A stretch of DNA of 64,000 nucleotides from assembly GCA_963836195.1 (NCBI GenBank), contig CAWIIX010000033.1, positions 558,001-622,000 on the forward strand, read 5' to 3'. The notes under the pieces were generated by a model. The model had not been told where the DNA came from, ran no database searches, and worked only from the letters and a program-made list of their open reading frames with translations. The translations under genes and the position numbers were made by a program. The DNA comes from Trebonia sp963836195. GTDB taxonomy: Bacteria; Actinomycetota; Actinomycetes; Streptosporangiales; Streptosporangiaceae. The stretch's first letter is position 1. Each line of letters begins with the position of its first letter. Below, piece by piece: positions 52,249-64,000 of this stretch.

Positions 52249-52941
52249 CTATTCGGCGCCGGCGCCAGCGCCGGTGGCGGCGCCAGGAACGGCGCCGGGA
52301 ACCGCTAGCCGCCTGGCGGTGGCGGTGGCCAGCTCGTGCGCCCGGGCCAGTTCGGCCCGGCTGCGGTCGCGCTGGTCGGCCAGGGCGGGGACGGTCTCCG
52401 CGAGGGTGAGGCTGGTGGTGATGACGGTGAGCGTCATCCCGAGCGAGGTGCCGAGGATGAGATCGAGCACCGGGACGGCGTGGTCCCACCCCTCGGTCGG
52501 CGTGTGCGCATCATAGGACGCTCCCTGGGCGCTCACGATGACCGCCGGGCGCCCCGCCAGTGGCTGGGTGGGGACGTCGAACGGCGCGGTGACCCCGGGG
52601 ACGTGGATGTGGTCGATCCACGCCTTGAGGCTCGACGGCAGCGAGTAGTTGTACAGCGGCGCGCCCACCAGCAGCACGTCGGCCGCGGTCAGCTCGTCGA
52701 TCAGCTCCTGCTGGAGCGCCTCGGCGGCGGCCGGCGGCGCGGCGCCGTCCGGCCGCAGTCGCGGCGGCCAGTGCAGCGCCGCCTCGGCCAGGTGCGGCAG
52801 CGGGTCGCGGTGCAGGTCCCGGTAGCTGACCGAGTAGCGCGCGCCGTGCTCGCGCCAGGCCGCGGCGAAGGTGGCGGTGATGGCCCTGGAACGCGAGCGC
52901 TCCACGTCGGCCGAGGAGTCCAAATGGAGCAGATGGGGCAT
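52249..52941 (-). CDS. FMN-dependent NADH:quinone/azo reductase (flavodoxin-like)
   Basis: 230 aa, AzoR-type flavoprotein that reduces quinones and azo compounds with NADH. Motifs: LLHLDSSADVERSRSRAI near the N-terminus (FMN phosphate loop), VGAPLYNYSLPSSLKAWIDHI, and the Ser/Gly-rich SAQGASYDAH loop. The last 20 residues are Ala/Gly/Pro low complexity. The start is ATG 52941. Upstream lies a short divergent region containing CCGAACG/CGTTCGG arms that may be an operator. Confidence 0.9.
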   Translation of the reverse strand: MPHLLHLDSSADVERSRSRAITATFAAAWREHGARYSVSYRDLHRDPLPHLAEAALHWPPRLRPDGAAPPAAAEALQQELIDELTAADVLLVGAPLYNYSLPSSLKAWIDHIHVPGVTAPFDVPTQPLAGRPAVIVSAQGASYDAHTPTEGWDHAVPVLDLILGTSLGMTLTVITTSLTLAETVPALADQRDRSRAELARAHELATATARRLAVPGAVPGAATGAGAGAE

Positions 52942-53157
52942 TCCGCCACTCTAGTAATCGGTGACCGCGACGGACGCGCCGACCTGGTTGCCGGTGCCCC
53001 CAAGGATCAGAGCCGTTCAGCTACCGAACGTAGTCATACCTATGCGTTCGGCTAGTATGGTGCGTAGTTCACCACCCAATAAAACCCCAGTCACCCCCAA
53101 GGCCGCACACTCGGAACGCGATACAACCGTGCCAGCGGGTAGAGCGTCATCTGAAAC

Positions 53158-54525
53158 GTGACGAAAGAGATGCCCTTGAGCGCACGCGCAAACCAGACAT
53201 TCGGGTCCACGGCCCCGCCGCCCCGCGCGCGCCGCGCGGCGGCCTCGGCGCTGACCGTCCTCGCCGTCGCGGGCTCGGCCGCGGGCTGCGCCGCCACGTC
53301 ATCAGGATCGGCCGCGACCGGGTCGAGCCTGCCCGCGGGAACATCGGCGGCCAGGAGTGCCGGCACCGGCTCGACGCCGAATTCCGCCAGCTCCGCGAGC
53401 TCGCCCGGGACGACGTCGTCCGCATCCTGCGCCGCCGGCGGCGCCTCGGCCACCGCGACGACCCCACCCGGCTCCGGACCAGGGACCGGCCAGCCCCCGG
53501 CGCTGGCGGCCGTCCAGTTCACCGACTCCGGCCACGGCTGGGTCGCGGGGGCGGGCCGCATCATGGCCACCAGCGACGGCGGCGCCAGCTGGACCCGGCA
53601 GTACGCGGGCACGGCCGATCTCGACCAGGTGGACTTCATCGACGGCCAGCACGGCTGGGCGGCGGGCGGTGGCGCGCTGCTGCGCACCACCGACGGCGGC
53701 GCCAGCTGGAGCGCGCTGGCGGAGCCGTGCCAGGGCGAGCTCAGCTCGGTCCACTTCGTCTCGCCCGCCCTCGGCTACGCGATCGCGGCCGCAGCCGCGG
53801 GCGGGCAGGCACCCGGCGGGCAGTACACGACCGCCCTCGGCGGCTCGCTGCTGCGCACCACCGACGGCGGCTCGACCTGGTCACCGGTCACGAGCGCGCC
53901 GGCCGACCCGCAGAGCGTCTGCTTCGGCAACGCCGACGACGGCTACCTCGGCACCCCCGCCCGCATCTGGCGGACCACCGACGGCGGCGGCCACTGGACG
54001 CTCGCGCTGACCGAGCCGGCGTCGTCGGGCAACCCGACGACGCCCGCCGACACCCCGGAGATCCAGTGCGCGGGCGCCAGCGGCCTGTGGGCGCTCTTCC
54101 TCGGCCAGGGTGCGGCGACGGGCCACGCCCCGTACCTCGCCTACGACAGCCAGGACGGCCGCCAGTGGCACGGCGTGATCGAGGAGCAGTTCACCGAGAC
54201 CGCGCTGCGGCCGGCCGTCAAGCTGCCGGAGGGCCCCGGTTCCTACCCGGGCCCGTTCAGCGCGATCGACTCGGGGAGCGCCGCGTTCGTCGGCTACACC
54301 CCGCCGCTCGGCTACGGCGTCGCGCCGGTCATGCTCGCCTCCGACAACGGCTCCGTCCTCACCAAGGAGGGCGACGTGGGCGCGATCAACGAGCCCATGG
54401 CGGCCGCGTTCCTCAGCCGGGACCAGGGCTGGGTCGTCGGCGAGAACCTCAAGACCAGCGCCTTCGACGTCGAGGCGACCAGCAACGCGGGCCGCACCTG
54501 GACGACCAAGTACACGGTCGGCTGA
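53158..54525 (+). CDS. Secreted lipoprotein with BNR/YCF48-like beta-propeller repeats
   Basis: About 455 aa. The signal peptide (RRAAASALTVLAVAGSAAGC) ends in a lipobox with SAAGCAA. A Ser/Thr/Ala-rich linker follows to residue 115. Then come repeated propeller blades with SDGGASW or TDGGSTW motifs (ATSDGGASWTR, RTTDGGASWS, RTTDGGSTWS, RTTDGGGHWT), as in BNR/sialidase or YCF48 proteins. Function is unknown, probably binding at the cell surface. Start is uncertain: GTG 53158 or ATG 53170. Confidence 0.8.
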   Translation: MTKEMPLSARANQTFGSTAPPPRARRAAASALTVLAVAGSAAGCAATSSGSAATGSSLPAGTSAARSAGTGSTPNSASSASSPGTTSSASCAAGGASATATTPPGSGPGTGQPPALAAVQFTDSGHGWVAGAGRIMATSDGGASWTRQYAGTADLDQVDFIDGQHGWAAGGGALLRTTDGGASWSALAEPCQGELSSVHFVSPALGYAIAAAAAGGQAPGGQYTTALGGSLLRTTDGGSTWSPVTSAPADPQSVCFGNADDGYLGTPARIWRTTDGGGHWTLALTEPASSGNPTTPADTPEIQCAGASGLWALFLGQGAATGHAPYLAYDSQDGRQWHGVIEEQFTETALRPAVKLPEGPGSYPGPFSAIDSGSAAFVGYTPPLGYGVAPVMLASDNGSVLTKEGDVGAINEPMAAAFLSRDQGWVVGENLKTSAFDVEATSNAGRTWTTKYTVG

Positions 54526-54588
54526 CACCCGGCCGGCTGGCCTCCCGCGCGGCTAGCGCCCGCAGGCCTGGCGGGTGACGAGAAACAC

Positions 54589-54620
54589 GGGTCCGTTCGA
54601 GATCACGGGTTTGATCTTTG
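54589..54620 (-). repeat. Dispersed short repeat, copy C (inverted)
   Basis: On the minus strand it reads AAAGATCAAACCCGTGATC then TCGAACGGACCC. It lies 20 bases upstream of the FKBP start, and 64 bases after the upstream propeller-protein stop. Confidence 0.6.
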
Positions 54621-54640
54621 CTCGCCGCTAGGCTGGGTGC

Positions 54641-55012
54641 ATGGACATCAACAAGCCAGAGATCGACTTTCCCGAGGGCGCGCCGCCCAAGGACCTTGAG
54701 ATCACCGACGTCTGGGAGGGCGACGGGAAGGTCGCCGGCCCCGGGGACACCGTTGACGTGCATTACGTTGGCGTCTCCTTCTCCTCCGGCGAGGAGTTCG
54801 ACGCGAGCTGGAACCGGGGCGAGCCGCTGCGCTTCAAGCTCGGGGTCGGCCAGGTCATCGCCGGCTGGGACCAGGGCGTGCAGGGCATGAAGGTCGGCGG
54901 CCGCCGCAAGCTGGTCATCCCGCCGGGCCTCGCCTACGGCGACCGCGGCGCCCCCGGCGCGATTAAGCCGGGGGAGACCCTGATCTTCGTCTGCGACCTC
55001 GTCTCGGCCTAA
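54641..55012 (+). CDS. FKBP-type peptidyl-prolyl cis-trans isomerase
   Basis: 123 aa. A single cytoplasmic FKBP domain: VDVHYVGVSFSSGEEFDASWNRGEPLRFKLGVGQVIAGWDQG and PPGLAYGDRGAPGAIKPGETLIF. Catalytic pocket residues typical of the family (Tyr, Phe, Asp, Val-Ile, Trp, Tyr) are present. Catalyses proline isomerisation in protein folding. A terminator hairpin follows. Confidence 0.95.
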   Translation: MDINKPEIDFPEGAPPKDLEITDVWEGDGKVAGPGDTVDVHYVGVSFSSGEEFDASWNRGEPLRFKLGVGQVIAGWDQGVQGMKVGGRRKLVIPPGLAYGDRGAPGAIKPGETLIFVCDLVSA

Positions 55013-55026
55013 CCAGCGATCCCGAC

Positions 55027-55066
55027 CGCCCCCGGGTTCGGCCTCGGCCGTCCCGGGGGCGTTTCT
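55027..55066 (+). terminator. Intrinsic terminator after FKBP
   Basis: Perfect 10-bp stem CGCCCCCGGG (55027-55036) with CCCGGGGGCG (55052-55061), then TTTCT. It lies between the convergent FKBP and amidase genes. Confidence 0.75.
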
Positions 55067-56204
55067 ATCGCACCGCCTGCTCCAGCGCCAGGCCGGCCGC
55101 CAGCAGCCGGTCCTCGCTGTTGACCGGCCCGATCAGCTGGACGCTGGCGGGCAGCGGCCCGTTGGCGGCCCGCGGCCCGCCCGCGGCGGGCACCGGCAGC
55201 GTCAGCGCGGGCAGCCCGGCCGCGTTCACCGGCGTGGTCACGCCCCGGATCCCGAAGATCGTCTGCGCCTCGTCAATCAGCGGCGGGAACCCGAGCAGGG
55301 TGGGCACCGCCAGCAGCTCGACCCGGCCCCAGATGACGTCGAGGGCGGCCTTCCAGCGGGTGTTCATCGTGCGGGCGGCGCTCAGCCGCGCGTCGGTGAT
55401 CGTGCTCGCCGCCAGCAGCCGGTCGCGCACGTTACCGCCGATGCGGTCGCCCGCGCGCGCGAACAGGTCGGCGTTGGTCGCCCACGCCTGCGCGTCGAGC
55501 AGCGCCGCCGATGCCGCGATGACGTCCTGGAGCTCGGGGACCGTGATCCGCTGGATCGCGAACCCGGCCGCGCGGAGCGCGTCATCGACCGCCGCGTCGA
55601 CGACCGGGTCGGCCTCGATCGCCAGCCGGCCGACGGTCCGCGGCGCGTCGGCGGCCACGCTGAACCCGGGCTCGAGCAGCGCCATCCCCGTGATCAGGCC
55701 GCCGACGTCGGCCGCCATCGGCCCCACCGTGTCCAGGCTCGGCGCCAGCGGCCGGACGCCGTCCAGGCTGATCCGGCCCCAGGTGGTCTTCAGCCCGGCG
55801 ATCCCGCAGCACGCGGCCGGGATCCGAATCGAGCCGCCGGTGTCGGTCCCGTAGGCGACGTCCGCCTCGCCCGCGGCGACCGCGGTGGCCGAGCCGCTCG
55901 ACGAGCCGCCGGGCACCCGCCGGGGGTCGAGCGGGTTGACCGGGGTGCCGAAGGCCTCGTTGACCCCGGTGATCCCGTAGGCCAGCTCGTGCAGGTTGGT
56001 CTTGCCGACGAAGCGCGCCTCGCCGCGCCCGATCGCGGCCCGCAGCCCCGCCAGGCAGGTGGCGTCCCGGCGGGCCGGCTCGGCGGTGTCGGCGACGGCG
56101 AGGCAGCCCGCGGTCGTCGGCAGCCCGGCCATGTCGATGATGTCCTTCACCGCGACCCGCAGGCCCGATCCGAACGAGGTATCCATAACGATCCAGGTAG
56201 CCAC
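55065..56204 (-). CDS. Amidase-signature family hydrolase
   Basis: 379 aa. The Ser-cisSer-Lys triad of amidase-signature enzymes is visible: Lys in VAVKDIID, cis-Ser in GGSSSGSATAV and the nucleophile Ser in GTDTGGSIRIPA. The length is short for the family (about 450-500) because the segment after the triad is compact. The GTG start 56204 or ATG 56186 are both possible. Substrate amide is unknown. It is downstream of the ketopantoate reductase-like gene on the same strand, 54 bases away. Confidence 0.88.
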   Translation of the reverse strand: MATWIVMDTSFGSGLRVAVKDIIDMAGLPTTAGCLAVADTAEPARRDATCLAGLRAAIGRGEARFVGKTNLHELAYGITGVNEAFGTPVNPLDPRRVPGGSSSGSATAVAAGEADVAYGTDTGGSIRIPAACCGIAGLKTTWGRISLDGVRPLAPSLDTVGPMAADVGGLITGMALLEPGFSVAADAPRTVGRLAIEADPVVDAAVDDALRAAGFAIQRITVPELQDVIAASAALLDAQAWATNADLFARAGDRIGGNVRDRLLAASTITDARLSAARTMNTRWKAALDVIWGRVELLAVPTLLGFPPLIDEAQTIFGIRGVTTPVNAAGLPALTLPVPAAGGPRAANGPLPASVQLIGPVNSEDRLLAAGLALEQAVR

Positions 56205-56258
56205 GGCGCCAGGCTATCGACGGCGCCCCCGGCCGCCGTCGCCGCTAGGGGGTCAAGC

Positions 56259-57257
56259 TCACCGCGGCGACGGGGCGTGCGCCCGCGCGTACAACCGGGC
56301 CAGCCCGTGCAGCGCGTCCACGTACGGCGTTGGCACCCCGGTGAGGGCGCCGAGCTCGCGGACCGCGCCGGTCAGCGCGTCGAGCTCGAGCGGCCGCCCG
56401 GCCCGGGCGTCCTGCAGCATCGACGGGGTGAAGTCGCCCAGCTTGCGGGTGACCGCGTGCCGGTCCTGCGGCGTCTGCGCGATCGGGCAGCCGATCCGGC
56501 CGCCGATCTCGCGCGCCTCCAGCATCGCGGCCGACAGGAACTCGCGGACCAGGTCGTCGTCGAGGGCCGGCCCGGTCGTCGCCCCGGTGATCGCGCAGAT
56601 CGGGTTCAGGGTCAGGTTGCCCCAGAGCTTGTACCAGACGTCGTCCCTGATCCGGTCGGAGACGGTGATGTCAAAGCCGCCCGCCCGCAGCGCGTCCGCC
56701 AGCGCGGTCAGCCGGGGCGAGTCGGACCCGCCCGAGAGCTCCCCGATGATCAGCCCGTTCCCCGCCCGCCAGTGCACCACCCCGGGGGCGGGCGACGCCG
56801 CCGACAGGTGCACGGTGCCGCCGATCACCCGGGCGGCGGGCAGCGCCGCCGCGATCTTGCCGCCGGGGTCGACGCTGTCCAGGTGCGCGTCCGCGGCCGG
56901 GCCGCCGAACCCGTCGAGGAACCACCACGGCACCCCGTTCAGCGTCGACAGCACCGCGGTGGACGGTCCGAGCAGCGGCCCGATCGACGCGGCGACCGAC
57001 CCCATCGACTGCGCCTTGACCGCGACGACGACCACGTCCTGCAGGCCGAGCTCGCCGGCCGCGTCGGTCGCGGCGCTCGCCAGCCCCGCCACCGACCGCT
57101 CCGACCCGTCCGGCATTCGCACCCGCAGCCCGTCCGCCCTGATCGCGCGCAGCGTCTCGCCCCGCGCCAGCACCGACGCGGTAACGCCGTCGACCCCCGC
57201 CAGCCCGGACGCGATGACCCCGCCGATCGACCCGGCCCCGACCACACAGATGCGCAT
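56259..57257 (-). CDS. Ketopantoate reductase-family protein (ApbA/PanE)
   Basis: 332 aa. NADP-binding Rossmann start MRICVVGAGSIGGVIASGLAG, then VVVAVKAQSM, STLNGVP and the C-terminal domain with KLWGNLTLNPICAITG. Housekeeping PanE reduces 2-dehydropantoate in pantothenate synthesis. The family also has side members with unknown substrates, and pairing with an amidase rather than pan genes argues for one of these. Confidence 0.87.
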   Translation of the reverse strand: MRICVVGAGSIGGVIASGLAGVDGVTASVLARGETLRAIRADGLRVRMPDGSERSVAGLASAATDAAGELGLQDVVVVAVKAQSMGSVAASIGPLLGPSTAVLSTLNGVPWWFLDGFGGPAADAHLDSVDPGGKIAAALPAARVIGGTVHLSAASPAPGVVHWRAGNGLIIGELSGGSDSPRLTALADALRAGGFDITVSDRIRDDVWYKLWGNLTLNPICAITGATTGPALDDDLVREFLSAAMLEAREIGGRIGCPIAQTPQDRHAVTRKLGDFTPSMLQDARAGRPLELDALTGAVRELGALTGVPTPYVDALHGLARLYARAHAPSPR

Positions 57258-57345
57258 GCCCCATGTTCTATCCCCCGGCCGGGAGTATGCGAAAGTCGGG
57301 TCATGAACACTTCGCAGCCCATCGAGTCATGTCAGGCCGATATCC

Positions 57346-58777
57346 GTGGTGCGTAGCGGGGCAAGCCCCCGTCTTCCCGCGGCAGTCGGGAAGTCCCTCG
57401 CGCACGCCGCCCCAACGCCGTTCTGGCTCGACCAGCCGGACGCGCCCGAGCCCCTCCCCGCGCTCGCCGAGCACGTAACGACCGAGCTGGCGGTGGTCGG
57501 CGGCGGGTTCACCGGCCTCTGGACGGCGCTGCTGGCCAAGGAGCGCGACCCCTCCCGCGACGTGGTGCTGCTGGAGGCGCGCACCGTCGGCTGGGCGGCG
57601 TCCGGCCGCAACGGCGGCTTCTGCTCGGCCAGCCTCACGCACGGCATCGGCAACGGCCTCGAGCGGTTCCCGGAAGAGATGCCGCTGCTGGAGAAGCTCG
57701 GCGAGCAGAACCTGCGCGAGATCGGCGAGACGATCGCCTCCCACGACATCGACTGCGACTTCCAGCTGACCGGAGAGCTCAGCGTCGCCACCGCCCCCTG
57801 GCAGCTCGAGGGGGCGCAGGAAGAGGCGACGGCCGCGCGCGCAGCTCGGCCATGACGTCGAGGTGCTCGACGCCGAGCAGATCCGCCGCGAGCTCAACTC
57901 GCCGGCGCTCGTCGGCGGCCTCAAATTCACCACCGGCAACGCGCTGGTCGAGCCGGGCAGGCTCGCCTGGGGGCTGCGCCGCGCCTGCCTGGAGGCGGGG
58001 GTGCGGATCTACGAGCAGACGCCGGTCCGCTCGATCACCCCCGGCGGCACCGGGCTGACGCTGACCACGCCGTACGGGTCGGTCCGGGCCGGGAAGGTCA
58101 TCCTCGGCGCCGGGGTCTTCGGCCGTTCGCTGCTGCGCCGGATCGGCGCCTACGTGGTCCCGGTGTGGGACTACGCGCTGATGACGGAGCCGCTGTCGGA
58201 CGCGCAACTGGCCGCGCTGGGCTGGAACGGCCCGCGCGGGGCGGGCGACATGAGCAATCAGTTCCACTACTTCCGGATGACCCGCGATAACCGAATGCTC
58301 TGGGGCGGTTACGACGCGGTCTATTACAACGGGGGCCGGATCAGCGACGAGCACGCGCAGTCGCCCGCGACCTTCGGCAAGCTGGCGGAGCACTTCTTCA
58401 CCGCCTTCCCGCAACTGGAGGGGGTGTCGTTCACGCACGCGTGGGGCGGGGTCATCGACACCTGCAGCCGGTTCTGCGCGTTCTTCGGCAGCGCCTACGG
58501 CGGCCGCCTGGGCTATGTGGCCGGCTACACCGGCCTCGGGGTCGGTGCGACCAGGTTCGGCGCGCAGGTGCTGCTTGACAAGATCGAAAACCGTGATTCC
58601 GAACGGACCCGGCTGGCTCTGGTCAGGTCCAAGCCGATCCCCTTCCCGCCGGAGCCCGTCCGATCCGGGGTCATCCAGCTGACCAGGGCGTCGATCGCGC
58701 GAGCGGACGAGAACGAGGGGCGGCGCGACGCCTGGCTGCGCTTGCTAGACCGCGTTGGGCTGGGGTTCGACTCGTAG
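57346..58777 (+). pseudogene. DadA-like FAD oxidoreductase split by a one-base frameshift
   Basis: The N-terminal piece (57346-57855) carries the FAD motif ELAVVGGGFTGLWTALLAKERDP and AASGRNGGFCSASLTHG. The C-terminal piece (57863-58777) continues with LDAEQIRRELNSP, WGLRRACLEAGVRIYEQTPV, QFHYFRMTRDNRMLWGGYDA, WGGVIDTCSRFCAFFGSA and GYTGLGVGATRFGAQ. Joining the two with one base removed in the run GCGCGCGC near 57827-57835 gives a complete protein of about 477 aa. The reading QLGHDVEVLDAEQ at the join matches the family. The 5' start is not certain (GTG at 57346 or later). A family member of this type oxidises amines or amino acids with FAD. Confidence 0.85.
58579..58610 (+). repeat. Possible dispersed repeat copy D, inside coding sequence
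   Basis: AAGATCGAAAACCGTGATT followed by CCGAACGGACCC resembles copies A-C but lies in frame within the FAD oxidoreductase. Related proteins have a similar ERTRL segment, so partial chance similarity cannot be excluded. Confidence 0.35.
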
Positions 58778-58830
58778 CCGGACCGAGAATCTCTCCGGCG
58801 GATCGCGTGGGGCTGGGGTTCGACTCCTAG
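58754..58830 (+). repeat. Duplicated 27-nt gene tail
   Basis: The last codons of the FAD oxidoreductase (RVGLGFDS then stop, ending 58777) are repeated with two changes at 58804-58830. The second copy would also read RVGLGFDS-stop. Confidence 0.75.
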
Positions 58831-58847
58831 CCCAGGTCTCCGCCGAT

Positions 58848-58882
58848 GTCGCGGGGGTTCGCGGGTTTGGGACCCCCGCGAC
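58848..58882. terminator. GC hairpin upstream of the rRNA operon
   Basis: An 11-bp stem, GTCGCGGGGGT (58848-58858) with ACCCCCGCGAC (58872-58882). No U-tract follows. It may insulate the rRNA promoters from the upstream gene. Confidence 0.5.
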
Positions 58883-58910
58883 GCGGGCATGAAAGGATCT
58901 CAGGAACGAT

Positions 58911-58939
58911 TTGACGTAGGTGGGCTGGACCCGTAAGGT
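58911..58939 (+). promoter_or_regulatory. rRNA promoter candidate P1
   Basis: TTGACG (58911-58916), exactly 17 bases, then TAAGGT (58934-58939). Actinomycete rRNA promoters have this form. Confidence 0.7.
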
Positions 58940-59115
58940 TCAACTTGCCCCGAGGGGGAGGGACGCCGCAAGGCGCCCGGACCCGGGGAGCCACCGGCAG
59001 AAAGCCTCGACTGAGTTATGTGCGCGTGTCGCACCACTCTAAAAGGCCGGTACGCTATGGCTCAGGGAAGTTCTTAAAAAGCTAGATCGGCTCCGATTTG
59101 ATCGGAACCGCCGAT

Positions 59116-59144
59116 TTGACCGGAAAGAACATCCCGGGTAAATT
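59116..59144 (+). promoter_or_regulatory. rRNA promoter candidate P2
   Basis: TTGACC (59116-59121), 17-base spacer, TAAATT (59139-59144). It overlaps the second copy of a 15-base direct repeat (CCGATTTGAYCGGAA). Confidence 0.7.
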
Positions 59145-59231
59145 AAAGAAGTCACCGCGACGGTGACTGAAAACGAAATAAAGAGATTAGCCCCGGATGC
59201 GAGATGAGAGTCTCGCGATGGTGTGCGTCTG

Positions 59232-59250
59232 TTTCTTGAGAACTCAACAG
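59232..59250 (+). promoter_or_regulatory. Conserved leader box with TTGAGAACTCAACAG
   Basis: Leader element found before 16S in many actinomycetes; a related TTGAGAACT lies in the 16S-23S spacer at 61177. Thought to take part in antitermination or processing. Confidence 0.55.
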
Positions 59251-59399
59251 TGTGCTAAAAGCCAGTGCATTAAAAGATGTACTACCCCCGTCGGGATCGG
59301 GCCTTTGGGTCTGGTTCCGCGGAAATCATAGCGAGGAGATCGCTCATGGTTGGGTAGCTGGTTTCCGAGGGTCCTTCGCGGCGGTCTGGTGCTAGTCAT

Positions 59400-64000
<4,601 letters not shown>

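Larger units (their letters stand above)
58778..59399. other. 622-bp rRNA promoter and leader region
   Basis: No protein gene. It holds the duplicated tail, a hairpin (58848-58882), two promoter candidates (58911 and 59116), a direct repeat (CCGATTTGA/CCGGAA unit at 59093 and 59111) and a conserved leader box at 59232. Confidence 0.7.

Overview
The window is about 64 kb of very GC-rich DNA from an actinomycete. The codon bias, frequent GTG starts, F420-type and coproheme-pathway genes, and 16S/23S sequences all fit. The 16S 5' region looks closest to Streptosporangiales-like actinomycetes, but order-level placement is only an impression. It ends inside a 23S rRNA gene. No tRNA, CRISPR array, IS element or phage gene was seen.

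Layout. (1) 1-9.6 kb is ordinary chromosome: uroporphyrinogen decarboxylase (hemE), an ABC-2 exporter pair, a histidine kinase/response regulator pair, a tyrosine phosphatase, a HAD hydrolase, a HemG/HemY-type porphyrinogen oxidase and HemQ. With HemQ present, the heme genes fit the coproporphyrin-dependent route. (2) 9.6-32.8 kb is an accessory island and the most interesting part. Its left arm (minus strand) is an operon: TPR-CHAT protease, Hsp70, an MbcA/ParS-like antitoxin, and a RES-domain NAD-targeting toxin. A macro-domain (ADP-ribose reader) gene diverges from it and an XRE-type regulator follows. Its right arm (plus strand) is a ten-gene run with 1-4 nt overlaps or 4-5 nt gaps: GrpE-like, Hsp70, an FN3-repeat protein, a zinc-ribbon GTPase, a GAP1-like protein, a membrane zinc-ribbon GTPase, a 56-aa membrane peptide, Hsp70, vWA, vWA. 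(3) 33-58.8 kb is mixed accessory and metabolic chromosome: membrane protein, DUF4349 lipoprotein, ArfB, MsrB, LLM oxidoreductase, phospholipase C, D-amino-acid oxidase, a degenerate purple acid phosphatase, a LuxR/NB-ARC regulator, an aminotransferase/Lrp/aldehyde dehydrogenase set, a broken ECF42 sigma factor, GntR, azoreductase, FKBP, amidase, ketopantoate reductase and a frameshifted FAD oxidoreductase. (4) 58.8-64 kb is an rRNA operon with two promoter candidates, 16S, spacer and most of 23S.

How the island may work (inference). GTPase, GAP1, vWA, Hsp70, TPR-CHAT and RES modules are typical of NTP-dependent biological conflict systems of multicellular bacteria. The GTPase/GAP1/vWA/Hsp70 core would sense and assemble. 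CHAT (proteolysis) and RES (NAD destruction or ADP-ribosylation) would be effectors, with the MbcA-like protein as immunity and the macro-domain protein as reader or eraser of ADP-ribose products. Three Hsp70s without a C-terminal lid share one GrpE-like factor, with no J-domain protein nearby.

Three genes (Hsp70-1, ECF sigma, FAD oxidoreductase) are broken by small frameshifts. These are either real decay or sequencing errors.
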